NCBI GenBank assembly: GCA_027295555.1 | Contig: JAPUKT010000222.1 | Coordinates: 1-30,978, forward strand | DNA length: 30,978 bases | Direction: 5' to 3' | From: Deltaproteobacteria bacterium | GTDB taxonomy: Bacteria; Myxococcota_A; Polyangia; Polyangiales; Houyiibacteriaceae | In this document: one piece after another, positions 14,584-22,640 of the stretch | Layout of the letters: the number at the start of each line of letters is the position of its first letter | Position numbering within the stretch: position 1 is the first letter of the stretch | Notes under the pieces: model-generated | Databases searched by the model: none | What the model was told of the DNA's origin: nothing | Seen by the model: only the letters and a program-made list of their open reading frames with translations | Made by a program: the position numbers and the translations under genes

Positions 14584-16257
14584 ATGGCAGAATTCATCTT
14601 CACGATGAAGGGGGTTACGAAAGTTCATCCCCCCGACAAGAAGATCATCGAGGACCTCTATCTCTCGTTTTTCCCCGACGCGAAGATAGGGGTCATCGGC
14701 GTTAACGGAACGGGGAAATCCTCGTTGTTGCGGATCATGGCGGGCGAGGACGACACCTTCACCGGTGAGGCTTGGATTCGTCCTGGCGCGAAGGTCGGGT
14801 ATCTCCCGCAGGAGCCGGACCTCGGCGACGCCCAGACGGTGCTGGAGGCCGTCGAGGCGGGAGTCGAACCGGTTCGCGCGCTTCTCGACGAGTTCAACGA
14901 GCTCAGCATGAAGCTTGGTGAGCCGATGAGCGACGACGAGATGACCAAGCTTCTCGATCGACAGGGCGCGCTTCAAGACCGGATCGATGCTGTCGATGGC
15001 TGGAACCTCGAAAGCACGCTGGAGATCGCCATGGATGCGCTGCGGCTGCCGCCCGCCGATGCGAACCCCAAGTCACTATCGGGTGGAGAGAAACGACGCG
15101 TCGCTCTCTGCCGGTTGCTCCTCGAGAAGCCCGAGCTTCTGTTGCTGGACGAGCCGACCAACCATCTGGACGCCGAGTCGGTGGCGTGGCTTCAAGGGTA
15201 CCTTCAGCGATACCCGGGGTGCGTGATCCTGGTGACCCACGATCGGTATTTCCTGGACGAGATCGTGCAATGGATTCTGGAGCTCGACCGGGGGGAGGCG
15301 CATCCGTTCGAAGGAAACTACTCGCAATGGCTCGAGGCAAAGGATCAGCGGCTCGCTCAGGAAGACAAGAAGGATAGCGCGCGCAAGCGCAAGATCGCTC
15401 GCGAGCTCGAGTGGGTGCGATCGTCACCCAAGGCGCGTCAGACCAAGAGCAGGGCACGCATCACTGCGTTCGAGAGCCTGGTGGCCGACGCGGCCAAAGC
15501 GAGGAGCGACCCCAACGAGATCCGAATTCCGCCTGGGCCTCGACTGGGAACGCAGGTGTTCGAGGTTGAAGGGCTCACCAAAGCGTACGGCGACAAGCTG
15601 CTGTTCGAGGACTTGAGCTTTCGAGTCCCGCGCGGCGCCATCGTTGGCATCGTGGGTCCGAACGGTGCTGGCAAGACGACGCTGTTTCGAATGCTGGTGA
15701 GAGAGGAAACGCCAGACGCGGGCACGATCACCGTGGGTGAAACGGTAAAGATCGCCTACGTCGACCAGAGCCACGACGCGCTCGATGACGCCAACAACGT
15801 TTTCAAGGAAATCACGGGCGGCGCAGACGAAATCGACGTGGGCGCGGGTACCGTGAAGTCGCGGGCCTATGTCGGCTGGTTCAACTTCCGCGGCAGTGAT
15901 CAGCAAAAGCCCGTCAAAGACCTCTCGGGGGGCGAGCGCAATCGGGTCCATCTCGCGAAGCTCCTCAAAAGCGGTGGGAACGTGGTCCTTCTCGACGAGC
16001 CGACCAACGACATCGACGTCGAAACTCTCCGTTCCCTCGAGGAGGCGATCCTAGGCTTTCCCGGCTGTGCGCTGATCATCAGCCACGATCGCTGGCACCT
16101 CGATCGCATCTGTACCCACATCCTCGCGTTCGAGGGTGACAGCCGCGTCGTCTGGCTCGAAGGCTCCTACGCCGACTATGCCGCGGACCGCAAGGCCCGT
16201 CTGGGCACCGACGCGGAGGTCCCGCACCGCATCAAGTATCGAAAATTCTCTCGCTAG
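14584..16257 (+). CDS. ettA: Energy-dependent translational throttle protein EttA (ABC-F)
   Basis: Cytoplasmic ABC-F ATPase of 557 residues that binds the ribosomal E site and couples entry into elongation to the ATP/ADP ratio. Two complete ABC domains are visible. The first has Walker A GVNGTGKSS (39-47), signature LSGGEKRR and Walker B LLLLDEPTNHLD. The second has GPNGAGKTT, LSGGERNR and VVLLDEPTNDID. Between them lies the charged linker (REL.WVRSSPKARQTKSRAR) characteristic of EttA, and the N-terminus (MAEFIFTMKGVTKVHPP) matches this subgroup. There are no membrane segments. It follows the DUF2330 gene after 3 bases, and its stop overlaps the end of the convergent aminopeptidase gene by 4 bases. 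Confidence 0.96.
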   Translation: MAEFIFTMKGVTKVHPPDKKIIEDLYLSFFPDAKIGVIGVNGTGKSSLLRIMAGEDDTFTGEAWIRPGAKVGYLPQEPDLGDAQTVLEAVEAGVEPVRALLDEFNELSMKLGEPMSDDEMTKLLDRQGALQDRIDAVDGWNLESTLEIAMDALRLPPADANPKSLSGGEKRRVALCRLLLEKPELLLLDEPTNHLDAESVAWLQGYLQRYPGCVILVTHDRYFLDEIVQWILELDRGEAHPFEGNYSQWLEAKDQRLAQEDKKDSARKRKIARELEWVRSSPKARQTKSRARITAFESLVADAAKARSDPNEIRIPPGPRLGTQVFEVEGLTKAYGDKLLFEDLSFRVPRGAIVGIVGPNGAGKTTLFRMLVREETPDAGTITVGETVKIAYVDQSHDALDDANNVFKEITGGADEIDVGAGTVKSRAYVGWFNFRGSDQQKPVKDLSGGERNRVHLAKLLKSGGNVVLLDEPTNDIDVETLRSLEEAILGFPGCALIISHDRWHLDRICTHILAFEGDSRVVWLEGSYADYAADRKARLGTDAEVPHRIKYRKFSR

Positions 16258-17198
16258 GAGGCGAATGACTGCGTTGCGGCCACGAGGTGAGCGGCGATGC
16301 CCTGCTCTAGGGCGGAGTGGCCCGCGTCGGGGACCACCTGGAGTTGGCTGTTGGGCCACACGCGGTGAAGGTCATAGGCGCTTTCGGCAGGGCAGACGAC
16401 GTCGTAGCGACCTTGAACGATGATCGCGGGGAGATGTTGGATGCGCGCGATGTTCTTGAGGAGCTGCCCATCTTCTTGGAAGAAGCCACCGTTGATGAAG
16501 TAGTGGCATTCGATGCGCGCGAAGGCCTCGGCGAACTGGTCTTCGCCAGTTCGTTCGATGAGTTCGGGGTCCGGGATGAGGCGGCTCGTGCTGCCTTCCC
16601 ACGTGCTCCATGCGCGCGCAGCGGCCATTCGAACGTCGCGATCGCTGCTCGTGAGTCGTTTGTAGTAAGCTCCCACCATGTCGTCCCGCTCCCCGATGGG
16701 AATCGGGGCGAGATACTCCTGCCAAGCCTCGGGGAAGATTCGGCTGGCTCCCTCTTGGTAGTACCAAAGAATCTCGCGCCGCCTCAGGAGGAAGATGCCT
16801 CGCAACACGAGCTCGGTGACGCGGTCCGGATGCTGCTGCGCATAGGCCAGCGACAAGGTGCTGCCCCAGGAGCCGCCGAAGAGCTGCCAACGGTTGATTC
16901 CCAGGTGCTCGCGGATCCGTTCCATGTCGTCGACCAGGTCCCAGGTCGTGTTGTTTCGAAGCTCAGCATGCGGGGTACTGCGTCTGCACCCGCGCTGGTC
17001 GAACAGGACGATGCGATAGTCCGAGGGGTCCCAGAAGCGCCGGTGTACCGAGTTGCAGCCCCCGCCCGGGCCTCCATGAACGAAGATCGCGGGCTTCCCT
17101 TCCGGATTGCCGCATTGCTCGTAGTAGACCGAGTGGACTTTATCGACGCGGAGAGACCCGGAGTCGTAAGGCTCGATTTCGGGAAATAACCCTGACAT
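16254..17198 (-). CDS. pip: Prolyl aminopeptidase (proline iminopeptidase)
   Basis: Alpha/beta hydrolase (peptidase family S33) of 314 residues that removes N-terminal proline from peptides. Visible features: HGGPGGG (41-47) forming the oxyanion hole, FDQRGCRRS (66-74), the nucleophile elbow GGSWGS with Ser110, and the later acid and base in GRYDVVCPAE and PDAGHSALE. The motif set and length match bacterial Pip. The frame extends upstream to 17453, but that stretch overlaps the start of prfC and lacks family sequence. The ATG at 17198 opens the recognisable protein (MSGLFPEIEPYDSG). Probably cytoplasmic. It is divergent from prfC (72 bases) and converges on ettA with a 4-base overlap. Confidence 0.95.
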   Translation of the reverse strand: MSGLFPEIEPYDSGSLRVDKVHSVYYEQCGNPEGKPAIFVHGGPGGGCNSVHRRFWDPSDYRIVLFDQRGCRRSTPHAELRNNTTWDLVDDMERIREHLGINRWQLFGGSWGSTLSLAYAQQHPDRVTELVLRGIFLLRRREILWYYQEGASRIFPEAWQEYLAPIPIGERDDMVGAYYKRLTSSDRDVRMAAARAWSTWEGSTSRLIPDPELIERTGEDQFAEAFARIECHYFINGGFFQEDGQLLKNIARIQHLPAIIVQGRYDVVCPAESAYDLHRVWPNSQLQVVPDAGHSALEQGIAAHLVAATQSFAS

Positions 17199-17270
17199 TG
17201 CCGAGCGCGCATCACAGCACGTTCGCGGACTGGCGCAACCGAGGACAATGACTATCCTGGCGCCCGGGCC

Positions 17271-18863
17271 ATGACCCAAACCGAATTCGAACGACGCCGC
17301 ACATTTGCGATCATCTCGCACCCGGACGCTGGCAAGACGACTTTGACCGAGAAACTTCTGCTCTACGGTGGAGCTATCCATGCGGCCGGCGCGGTCAAAT
17401 CCCGCAAAGCCAAGCGCTCCACGGTCAGCGATTGGATGGCCATCGAGAAGCAACGTGGGATTACGGTCACGACATCGGTGCTACAGTTCGAGTACGACGA
17501 CGTACGCTGGAACCTCCTCGACACGCCCGGCCACAACGACTTCAGCGAGGACACCTATCGGACGCTGATGGCGGCGGATTGCGGAATCATGATTCTCGAT
17601 GCGGCCAAGGGGGTGGAGCCTCAGACCCGAAAGCTCTTCCACGTGTGTCGCGTTCGCCAGACACCGGTCGTCACCTTCATCAACAAGATGGACCGTCCGG
17701 CGCGGGACGCGTTCGCGCTCATGAGCCAGGTGGAGGAAGTCCTCGGGGTGAATACGGTTCCGTTCACGTGGCCCATCGGGAGCGGCGATCTCTTTCAGGG
17801 TGTCTACGACCGCATCAACAAGCTGGTCATCCGGTTTGAGCACTCCGCAGAGGGTCAGGCGAAGCGTGCGGAGATGCAGGTGACCGGGCTCGACGATCCG
17901 AAGCTCAATTCGCTCCTCGGCGAGGAGGCGGTTGCAACGCTTCGCGAAGAGGTTGAGCTGCTCGACGGTGCGGGGGAAGACTGGGACGAGGAGAGATTCT
18001 TGGCCGGGGAGATCACCCCTGTCTTTTTCGGGAGCGCCCTGACCAACTTCGGGGTCGAGCCGTTTCTTCAGTCGTTCAAGGGGCTTTGTCCGCCTCCGGG
18101 GCCCCGGCAGGCCGCGGGTGACGTTAGCGTCGATCCCTCCGACGACCGCTTCAGCGCATTCGTCTTCAAAGTCCAGGCCAACATGGACCCTTTGCACCGA
18201 GACCGAGTCGCGTTCGCACGAATCTGTTCCGGGCGCTTCGAGGGTGGAATGCGGGTCCATCACTTTCGCCTGGGGAAGGCGATTCGGCTCAACCGAGCCC
18301 AGCAGTTCTTTGCGCAAGAGCGGGAGAGCGTCCTCGAAGCCTACGCCGGCGATATCGTGGGCCTCTACGACCCCGGCCTGTTCCGTATCGGGGATACGCT
18401 TTCGACCGACGGTCCGATGAGCTTCGATGCCGTCCCGCAATTTTCACCGGAGCATTTCGCTCGGCTGCAGCTCCTCGACCCGCTCAAACGCAAGCAGCTT
18501 CAAAAGGGCATCCGCGAGCTTTCCGAAGAGGGAACCGTCCAGCTATTCACCGAGCCGGGACGAGAGAAGGATCCCGTCTGCGGGGTCGTGGGCCGGCTCC
18601 AATTCGACGTCCTGATCTTCCGACTGGAACACGAGTATGGCGCGAAGGTCGCATTCGACCTGCTCCCCTACCAGTACGCTCGTTGGGTGGATGGGGTAGT
18701 CGGGTGTGACGAGCTGAAGGCGAGGCGGATTCCCATGGCGGTGCTGGACCGGGACAACCGCCCGGTAGCGCTTTTTCGGGACGAATGGGAGCTCCAGAGA
18801 GCCGAGCGCGACAACGAGAACTGGACGTTCCACGAGACGGCCCCAATAGTGGCCGCAGCTTGA
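17271..18863 (+). CDS. prfC: Peptide chain release factor 3
   Basis: Translational GTPase of 530 residues that releases RF1/RF2 from the ribosome after termination. GTPase motifs are intact: G1 SHPDAGKTTLTEK, the switch region RGITVTTSVLQFEY, G3 DTPGHNDF and G4 NKMDRPARD. The N-terminal RRRTFAIISHPDAGKTT and C-terminal PYQYARWV identify RF3 rather than EF-G. It belongs to the translation-related genes of the window along with ettA, about 1 kb away on the same strand but separated by the opposed pip gene. There is a monocistronic arrangement with a 63-base gap before the YceI gene. Length and motifs are normal. Confidence 0.97.
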   Translation: MTQTEFERRRTFAIISHPDAGKTTLTEKLLLYGGAIHAAGAVKSRKAKRSTVSDWMAIEKQRGITVTTSVLQFEYDDVRWNLLDTPGHNDFSEDTYRTLMAADCGIMILDAAKGVEPQTRKLFHVCRVRQTPVVTFINKMDRPARDAFALMSQVEEVLGVNTVPFTWPIGSGDLFQGVYDRINKLVIRFEHSAEGQAKRAEMQVTGLDDPKLNSLLGEEAVATLREEVELLDGAGEDWDEERFLAGEITPVFFGSALTNFGVEPFLQSFKGLCPPPGPRQAAGDVSVDPSDDRFSAFVFKVQANMDPLHRDRVAFARICSGRFEGGMRVHHFRLGKAIRLNRAQQFFAQERESVLEAYAGDIVGLYDPGLFRIGDTLSTDGPMSFDAVPQFSPEHFARLQLLDPLKRKQLQKGIRELSEEGTVQLFTEPGREKDPVCGVVGRLQFDVLIFRLEHEYGAKVAFDLLPYQYARWVDGVVGCDELKARRIPMAVLDRDNRPVALFRDEWELQRAERDNENWTFHETAPIVAAA

Positions 18864-18911
18864 ATAGCGGGGAAGTAACCCACGTCCTAGAATGTCTGGA
18901 GAGATTAGAAT

Positions 18912-18918
18912 GAGGAGA
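18912..18918 (+). promoter_or_regulatory. Shine-Dalgarno of the YceI-family gene
   Basis: GAGGAGA lies 8 bases before the ATG at 18927 and supports that start. Confidence 0.65.
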
Positions 18919-18926
18919 AGAGCGGC

Positions 18927-19550
18927 ATGATTAGGAAGACCAGCAAGGTCGCTTTTATCTTGGCAGTTTGCTTGGCGACCCCAGCGATCTCGCAAGCCGA
19001 CGCCACCGAGTTCCGAGTGCACAACGGCAAGGCCACCTTCGTTTCAGACGCACCGCTCGAGACGATGACGGGAACCACCGCGGAGGTGACCGGGACCGTG
19101 ACATTCGATCCGGCTGATATCTCGACCACGAAAGGTACGTTCAAGGTGCCGGTCGTCTCGATGCGGACCGGCAACGACCTGCGCGACGAGCATCTCCAAA
19201 GCGACAGCTGGCTCGATGCAAAGAAGAACCCGCACATCATTTTCGAGATTATGGAAGTGAGCGGCGCGGAGTCGCTCAAGCCCAAGAAAAACACCAAGGT
19301 CAAGGTGAAGGGGAAGTTCACGGTACATGGCGTCACGAAAATCGTCGAGGCCAAGGGGACCGTGAAATGGACCCCGGCTGACGGGGGCAAGGACGACCTC
19401 CGCATCAAGGTCAAGTTCACTGCCAAGCTCGAAGACCACGGCGTGTCGGTGCCGTCGATCGTGCGACTCAAAATGGCGAACGAGATTACCGTGTCGATCG
19501 ATCTTCGAGCACGCGCCGATGTCGCGGCGGCACACAGCGTCTCGCGCTGA
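18927..19550 (+). CDS. YceI family periplasmic protein
   Basis: Secreted protein of 207 residues with a signal peptide (basic start, hydrophobic core, probable cleavage near QADA, residues 23-26). The mature part is a YceI lipocalin-like beta barrel: VHNGKATFVSDAPLETMTGT, VTFDPADISTTKGTFKVPV, MRTGNDLRDEHLQSDSWLDA and KKNPHIIFE are the family's conserved blocks. YceI proteins bind isoprenoid or other amphiphilic ligands such as polyisoprenoid lipids. The specific ligand here is unknown. The gene stands alone between prfC and the convergent oligopeptidase gene, and a 30-base inverted repeat follows its stop. Confidence 0.93.
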   Translation: MIRKTSKVAFILAVCLATPAISQADATEFRVHNGKATFVSDAPLETMTGTTAEVTGTVTFDPADISTTKGTFKVPVVSMRTGNDLRDEHLQSDSWLDAKKNPHIIFEIMEVSGAESLKPKKNTKVKVKGKFTVHGVTKIVEAKGTVKWTPADGGKDDLRIKVKFTAKLEDHGVSVPSIVRLKMANEITVSIDLRARADVAAAHSVSR

Positions 19551-19568
19551 GGGCCCTGATCTAGAACG

Positions 19569-19598
19569 TAGTGTGCAAGCGAAAAGATCCGCACACTA
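19569..19598. terminator. Inverted repeat between convergent genes, overlapping the oligopeptidase stop codon
   Basis: TAGTGTGC (19569-19576) and GCACACTA (19591-19598) are perfect 8-base inverted arms around a 14-base loop. The right arm contains the minus-strand TAG stop of the M3 peptidase gene. A T-tract is missing on both strands. A bidirectional terminator is the simplest idea; a protein-binding operator is less likely at a 3' end. Confidence 0.45.
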
Positions 19599-21623
19599 GA
19601 GTAGGCCAGCGCGCTCGAGCAGTGGCTCTAGCTCTGGGCCACGCCCCATGAACCTCTCGTAGAGCTTGGCGGCCTCCTCGCTGTTGCCTTTTGCCAAGAT
19701 CGTGTCGCGAAACGCGCGGCCGACGGCGGGATTCGTGATGCCTTCGTTCTTGAAACGGGTAAACGCGTCCGCGTCGAGGACTTCCGCCCACTTGTAGCTG
19801 TAGTAACCCGCGGCGTAGCCGACGGGGTGCGCGAAAATGTGCGCAAAGCCAGCAAGCATTCCGTAGTCGTCCGGGAGCTCCGATGCCGAGTGTGCCTGGA
19901 GGATCTCCCTCCCGTAGGCCATCACGTCGGCTCCACTTCCCGGCTCGTAGTCGCGGTGGAGCGCCAGGTCGACCGTGGCGAACCCGAGTTGACGCATCTG
20001 CGCGTTGGCCGCGCGGTACGTTCGGGCACGAATCATCTTGTCGTAGAGCTCCTCCGGAATGGGCTCGCCGGTCTCATGCTGCGCGGCGAACAAGTCGAGC
20101 CCGCTTCTTTCCCAGCACCAGTTTTCCATGATCTGAGAAGGGAGCTCGACGAAGTCCCACGCCACGTTGGTGCCGGCCAAGCTCCGGACGCTCACCCGGC
20201 TGAAGCAATGGTGAAGCAAGTGGCCGAACTCGTGAAAGAGCGTCTCGACCTCTCGGTGGGTCAAAAGCGCGGGCTTGCCGCCGACCGGCGGATTCACGTT
20301 GGCGCAGAACAAGGCAAGGTGCGGCGACGCGTGATCTGGTCGATACGCGGCGGCGATGAGGCCGTTCATCCAGGCTCCGCCTCGCTTGTTTTCGCGGGGA
20401 AACAAGTCGACGTAGAAGGCCGCGATCATCGTGCCGTCGGCGTCTTCGATCGCGTAGGTTTTCACCGCTTCGTCCCAGGTTGCCGCCTCGCGTTCGACGA
20501 TTCGAATCTCGTAAAGCGCCTGCGCAGTCGCAAATAAACCATCGAGAACACGGTCGAGCGGGAAATACGGCCGCAGCTCTTCTTCGTTGAAATCGTACTC
20601 GTCTTGTCTTTGCTTCTCGGCGTAGTAGGCGACGTCCCAGGGTCGGATGGTGGCGGCGTCCGCGCTCTCGATCTTCCGTCGGTACTCCGTGAGCGTAGCG
20701 TTTTCGCGATCGAAAGCCGCTTGGGTCTTCGCGCGGAGGTCGTCGATGAACGCCCGCGCCTTGGCGCCCGTTTTGGCCATCCGGTCCTCTGCGACGAGGT
20801 CCGAGAAGTCGGTGTAACCGAGAAGCTTTGCCTTCGCTTTGCGAAGCTCGATAATGCGCTCGATGATCGGACGGTTGTCGCGGTCCCCCGCGATCGCGCG
20901 AGCGTTGTAGGCTCGCCAGACGTGCTCACGGACCTCGGCGTCGTCGAGGTAGGTGAGCAGCGGGATCATGCTCGGCGCTTGCAGGGTGAACCGCCAGCCT
21001 CGGAAGCCCTTGGCGTGGGCGTTTTCCGCCGCGGCGAGCTTGGCGGTCTCCGGCAAGCCCTCGAGCTTGGCTTCATCGGTGATCACGAGCTCGAAGGCGT
21101 TGGTTTCGTCGAGCAGGTTCTGGGAGAACTCGGTGGTGAGCTTCGTCAGCTCGACCTCGATCGCTTGGAGCTTCGCTTTGTCTTCGGGGCTGAGCTCGGC
21201 CCCGTGCCGCCGAAAGTCGTCGAGGGTCTTTTTCAGAAACCGCGCTTCGGTCGGCGGAAGGTTCCTGGCTTCTTCGGTGTCGGCAAACGTGCGAACGGCT
21301 TGGTACAGGCCATCGTTCATGGCGAGCTCGGACCAAAATGCACTCACCTTCGGTCGCGTGGCGTTGTACGCCTCTCGAAGCGCATCGGTCGTGGCGACAC
21401 TCTCCAAATGATCGATGACCGTCATGACGAGCTCGAGACGCTCAGTGGCGTCCTCGAGTGCGCCAAGTGTGTTGGCATAGGTGCGAGGTCCAGAGTCTTC
21501 GATGACTGCATCGCCCGCGCGCTTCGACGACGCCAGTAGCGCGTCGATGGCGGGCTCTACATGCGCCGCCTCGATCTGGTCGAAGGGGATGTCGAAATCG
21601 AGTTGGATCAACGGGTTCGCCAT
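19596..21623 (-). CDS. M3 family oligopeptidase (oligopeptidase A-like zinc metallopeptidase)
   Basis: Cytoplasmic zinc endopeptidase of 675 residues that degrades oligopeptides, including cleaved signal peptides in the PrlC model. The zinc-binding HEFGH is at 464-468 (catalytic Glu465) within LFHEFGHLLHHCFSRVS, followed by the third-ligand region SQIMENWCWE. The N-terminal helical part (IEAAHVEPAIDALLA) and the C-terminal HIFAHPVGYAAGYYSYKWAEVL are typical. Length matches OpdA/Dcp relatives. There is no signal peptide. The start ATG at 21623 opens MANPLIQLDFDIPF, a standard N-terminus. It is divergent from the MaoC gene by 111 bases. OpdA, rather than the dipeptidyl carboxypeptidase Dcp, is an inference. 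Confidence 0.94.
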   Translation of the reverse strand: MANPLIQLDFDIPFDQIEAAHVEPAIDALLASSKRAGDAVIEDSGPRTYANTLGALEDATERLELVMTVIDHLESVATTDALREAYNATRPKVSAFWSELAMNDGLYQAVRTFADTEEARNLPPTEARFLKKTLDDFRRHGAELSPEDKAKLQAIEVELTKLTTEFSQNLLDETNAFELVITDEAKLEGLPETAKLAAAENAHAKGFRGWRFTLQAPSMIPLLTYLDDAEVREHVWRAYNARAIAGDRDNRPIIERIIELRKAKAKLLGYTDFSDLVAEDRMAKTGAKARAFIDDLRAKTQAAFDRENATLTEYRRKIESADAATIRPWDVAYYAEKQRQDEYDFNEEELRPYFPLDRVLDGLFATAQALYEIRIVEREAATWDEAVKTYAIEDADGTMIAAFYVDLFPRENKRGGAWMNGLIAAAYRPDHASPHLALFCANVNPPVGGKPALLTHREVETLFHEFGHLLHHCFSRVSVRSLAGTNVAWDFVELPSQIMENWCWERSGLDLFAAQHETGEPIPEELYDKMIRARTYRAANAQMRQLGFATVDLALHRDYEPGSGADVMAYGREILQAHSASELPDDYGMLAGFAHIFAHPVGYAAGYYSYKWAEVLDADAFTRFKNEGITNPAVGRAFRDTILAKGNSEEAAKLYERFMGRGPELEPLLERAGLL

Positions 21624-21734
21624 GGTGGGAGCCTAGCAGCGCTTGACTGGTTTGCGCCGCTGTCACCCGAATGGTAGACAGCCTCTTTCCCGACGGTAGG
21701 CTTCCCAGCGTACTGACGACCCGGGAGAATCGAC

Positions 21735-22634
21735 ATGGCGGTACCTGCGCGTTACATCCTCCACCAGGGGCCGACGATCGGTGCGATCGCACGTGCTGCT
21801 TGGGTTTCCGCGAAGAGCGCTTCGGGCCGGCCAAACCGCCCCCCGACGCAGATCCCGGGCCCTGAGATTTCGGCGACGATTTCACCGCGGCCCAAAGATC
21901 TCGTTCGCGACTATGTCCGACACGTGGGTGGGGACCCCAACGCGTACCGAGGTCAGGTCCCCGCGCACCTCTTCCCGCAATGGATTTTTCCTCTCCAGTC
22001 TCGCGGGCTCGAAGATATTCAGTACCCGATTCAGCGCGTGCTCAATGGCGGCTGCCGACTCGAGATCAACGCCCCTCTGCCCCTGGGCGAGTCGTTCGAC
22101 GCGACCGTGCGCCTCGAGGACATCGACGACAACGGGCGACGTGCGGTGATCCATCAACGCGCGGTTACCGCGACCTCGCGTTACCCCGAGGCGATCGTAG
22201 CCTATGTCTACGGCATCGTCCCTCTCGGCGGCGGCGACAAGGACAAGTCGAAGCGAAAAGATGACCGGCCGCGCGTTCCCAACGAGGTCAAGGAGCTTGC
22301 ACGTTGGGACCTCGGGCCCAAGGCGGGCTTCGAGTTCGCGAAGCTCACCGGTGACTTCAATCCGATCCATTGGATTCCTCCCGCTGCGCGCGCCGCCGGT
22401 TTTCGCAACGTCATCCTTCACGGTTTCTCCACCATGGCGCGCGCCATCGAGGGGCTCAATCGCACTTTGTTTGCGGGCGACGTCAGTCAGCTCGTCGCAA
22501 TCGACGTGAAGTTCACGCGGCCTCTCCTGCTTCCGGCCCGAGTGGGCCTCTACATCGAAGGCGATCGCGTCTTCGTCGGGGACGCGCCGGGCGGCCCCGC
22601 GTACCTGGTTGGAACCTATTCAGTGAGGAGCTGA
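21735..22634 (+). CDS. MaoC-like acyl dehydratase/hydratase (HtdX-like)
   Basis: Hotdog-fold hydratase of 299 residues, predicted to interconvert enoyl and (R)-3-hydroxyacyl thioesters. The MaoC catalytic motif lies in the C-terminal half: KLTGDFNPIHWIPPAARAAG with Asp207 and His212, followed by GFRNVILHGFSTMA. The N-terminal half looks like a second, degenerate hotdog domain (LFPQWIFPLQSRGLEDIQYP), as in double-hotdog hydratases. The ATG is preceded by GGGAGA. It is first of a tightly packed eight-gene run: the FabG gene begins 6 bases after its stop. The order matches mycobacterial htdX-fabG4, suggesting a partner in acyl elongation or oxidation. Whether the carrier is CoA or ACP is unknown. 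Confidence 0.88.
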   Translation: MAVPARYILHQGPTIGAIARAAWVSAKSASGRPNRPPTQIPGPEISATISPRPKDLVRDYVRHVGGDPNAYRGQVPAHLFPQWIFPLQSRGLEDIQYPIQRVLNGGCRLEINAPLPLGESFDATVRLEDIDDNGRRAVIHQRAVTATSRYPEAIVAYVYGIVPLGGGDKDKSKRKDDRPRVPNEVKELARWDLGPKAGFEFAKLTGDFNPIHWIPPAARAAGFRNVILHGFSTMARAIEGLNRTLFAGDVSQLVAIDVKFTRPLLLPARVGLYIEGDRVFVGDAPGGPAYLVGTYSVRS

Positions 22635-22640
22635 AGGCAA

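Noticed and set aside
13672..14976. Long minus-strand open frame (434 codons) opposite the DUF2330 gene and ettA
   Set aside because: It spans two well-supported genes on the other strand, is rich in Arg, His and Val as expected from GC-rich antisense frames, and shows no domain.
17199..17453. N-terminal extension of the prolyl aminopeptidase frame
   Set aside because: It would overlap the start of prfC on the other strand; the family's N-terminus matches the ATG at 17198.
20604..21539. Plus-strand open frame of 311 codons opposite the M3 peptidase gene
   Set aside because: Composition dominated by Val, Gly, Leu and Arg typical of antisense frames; the minus-strand gene has HEFGH and full family length.
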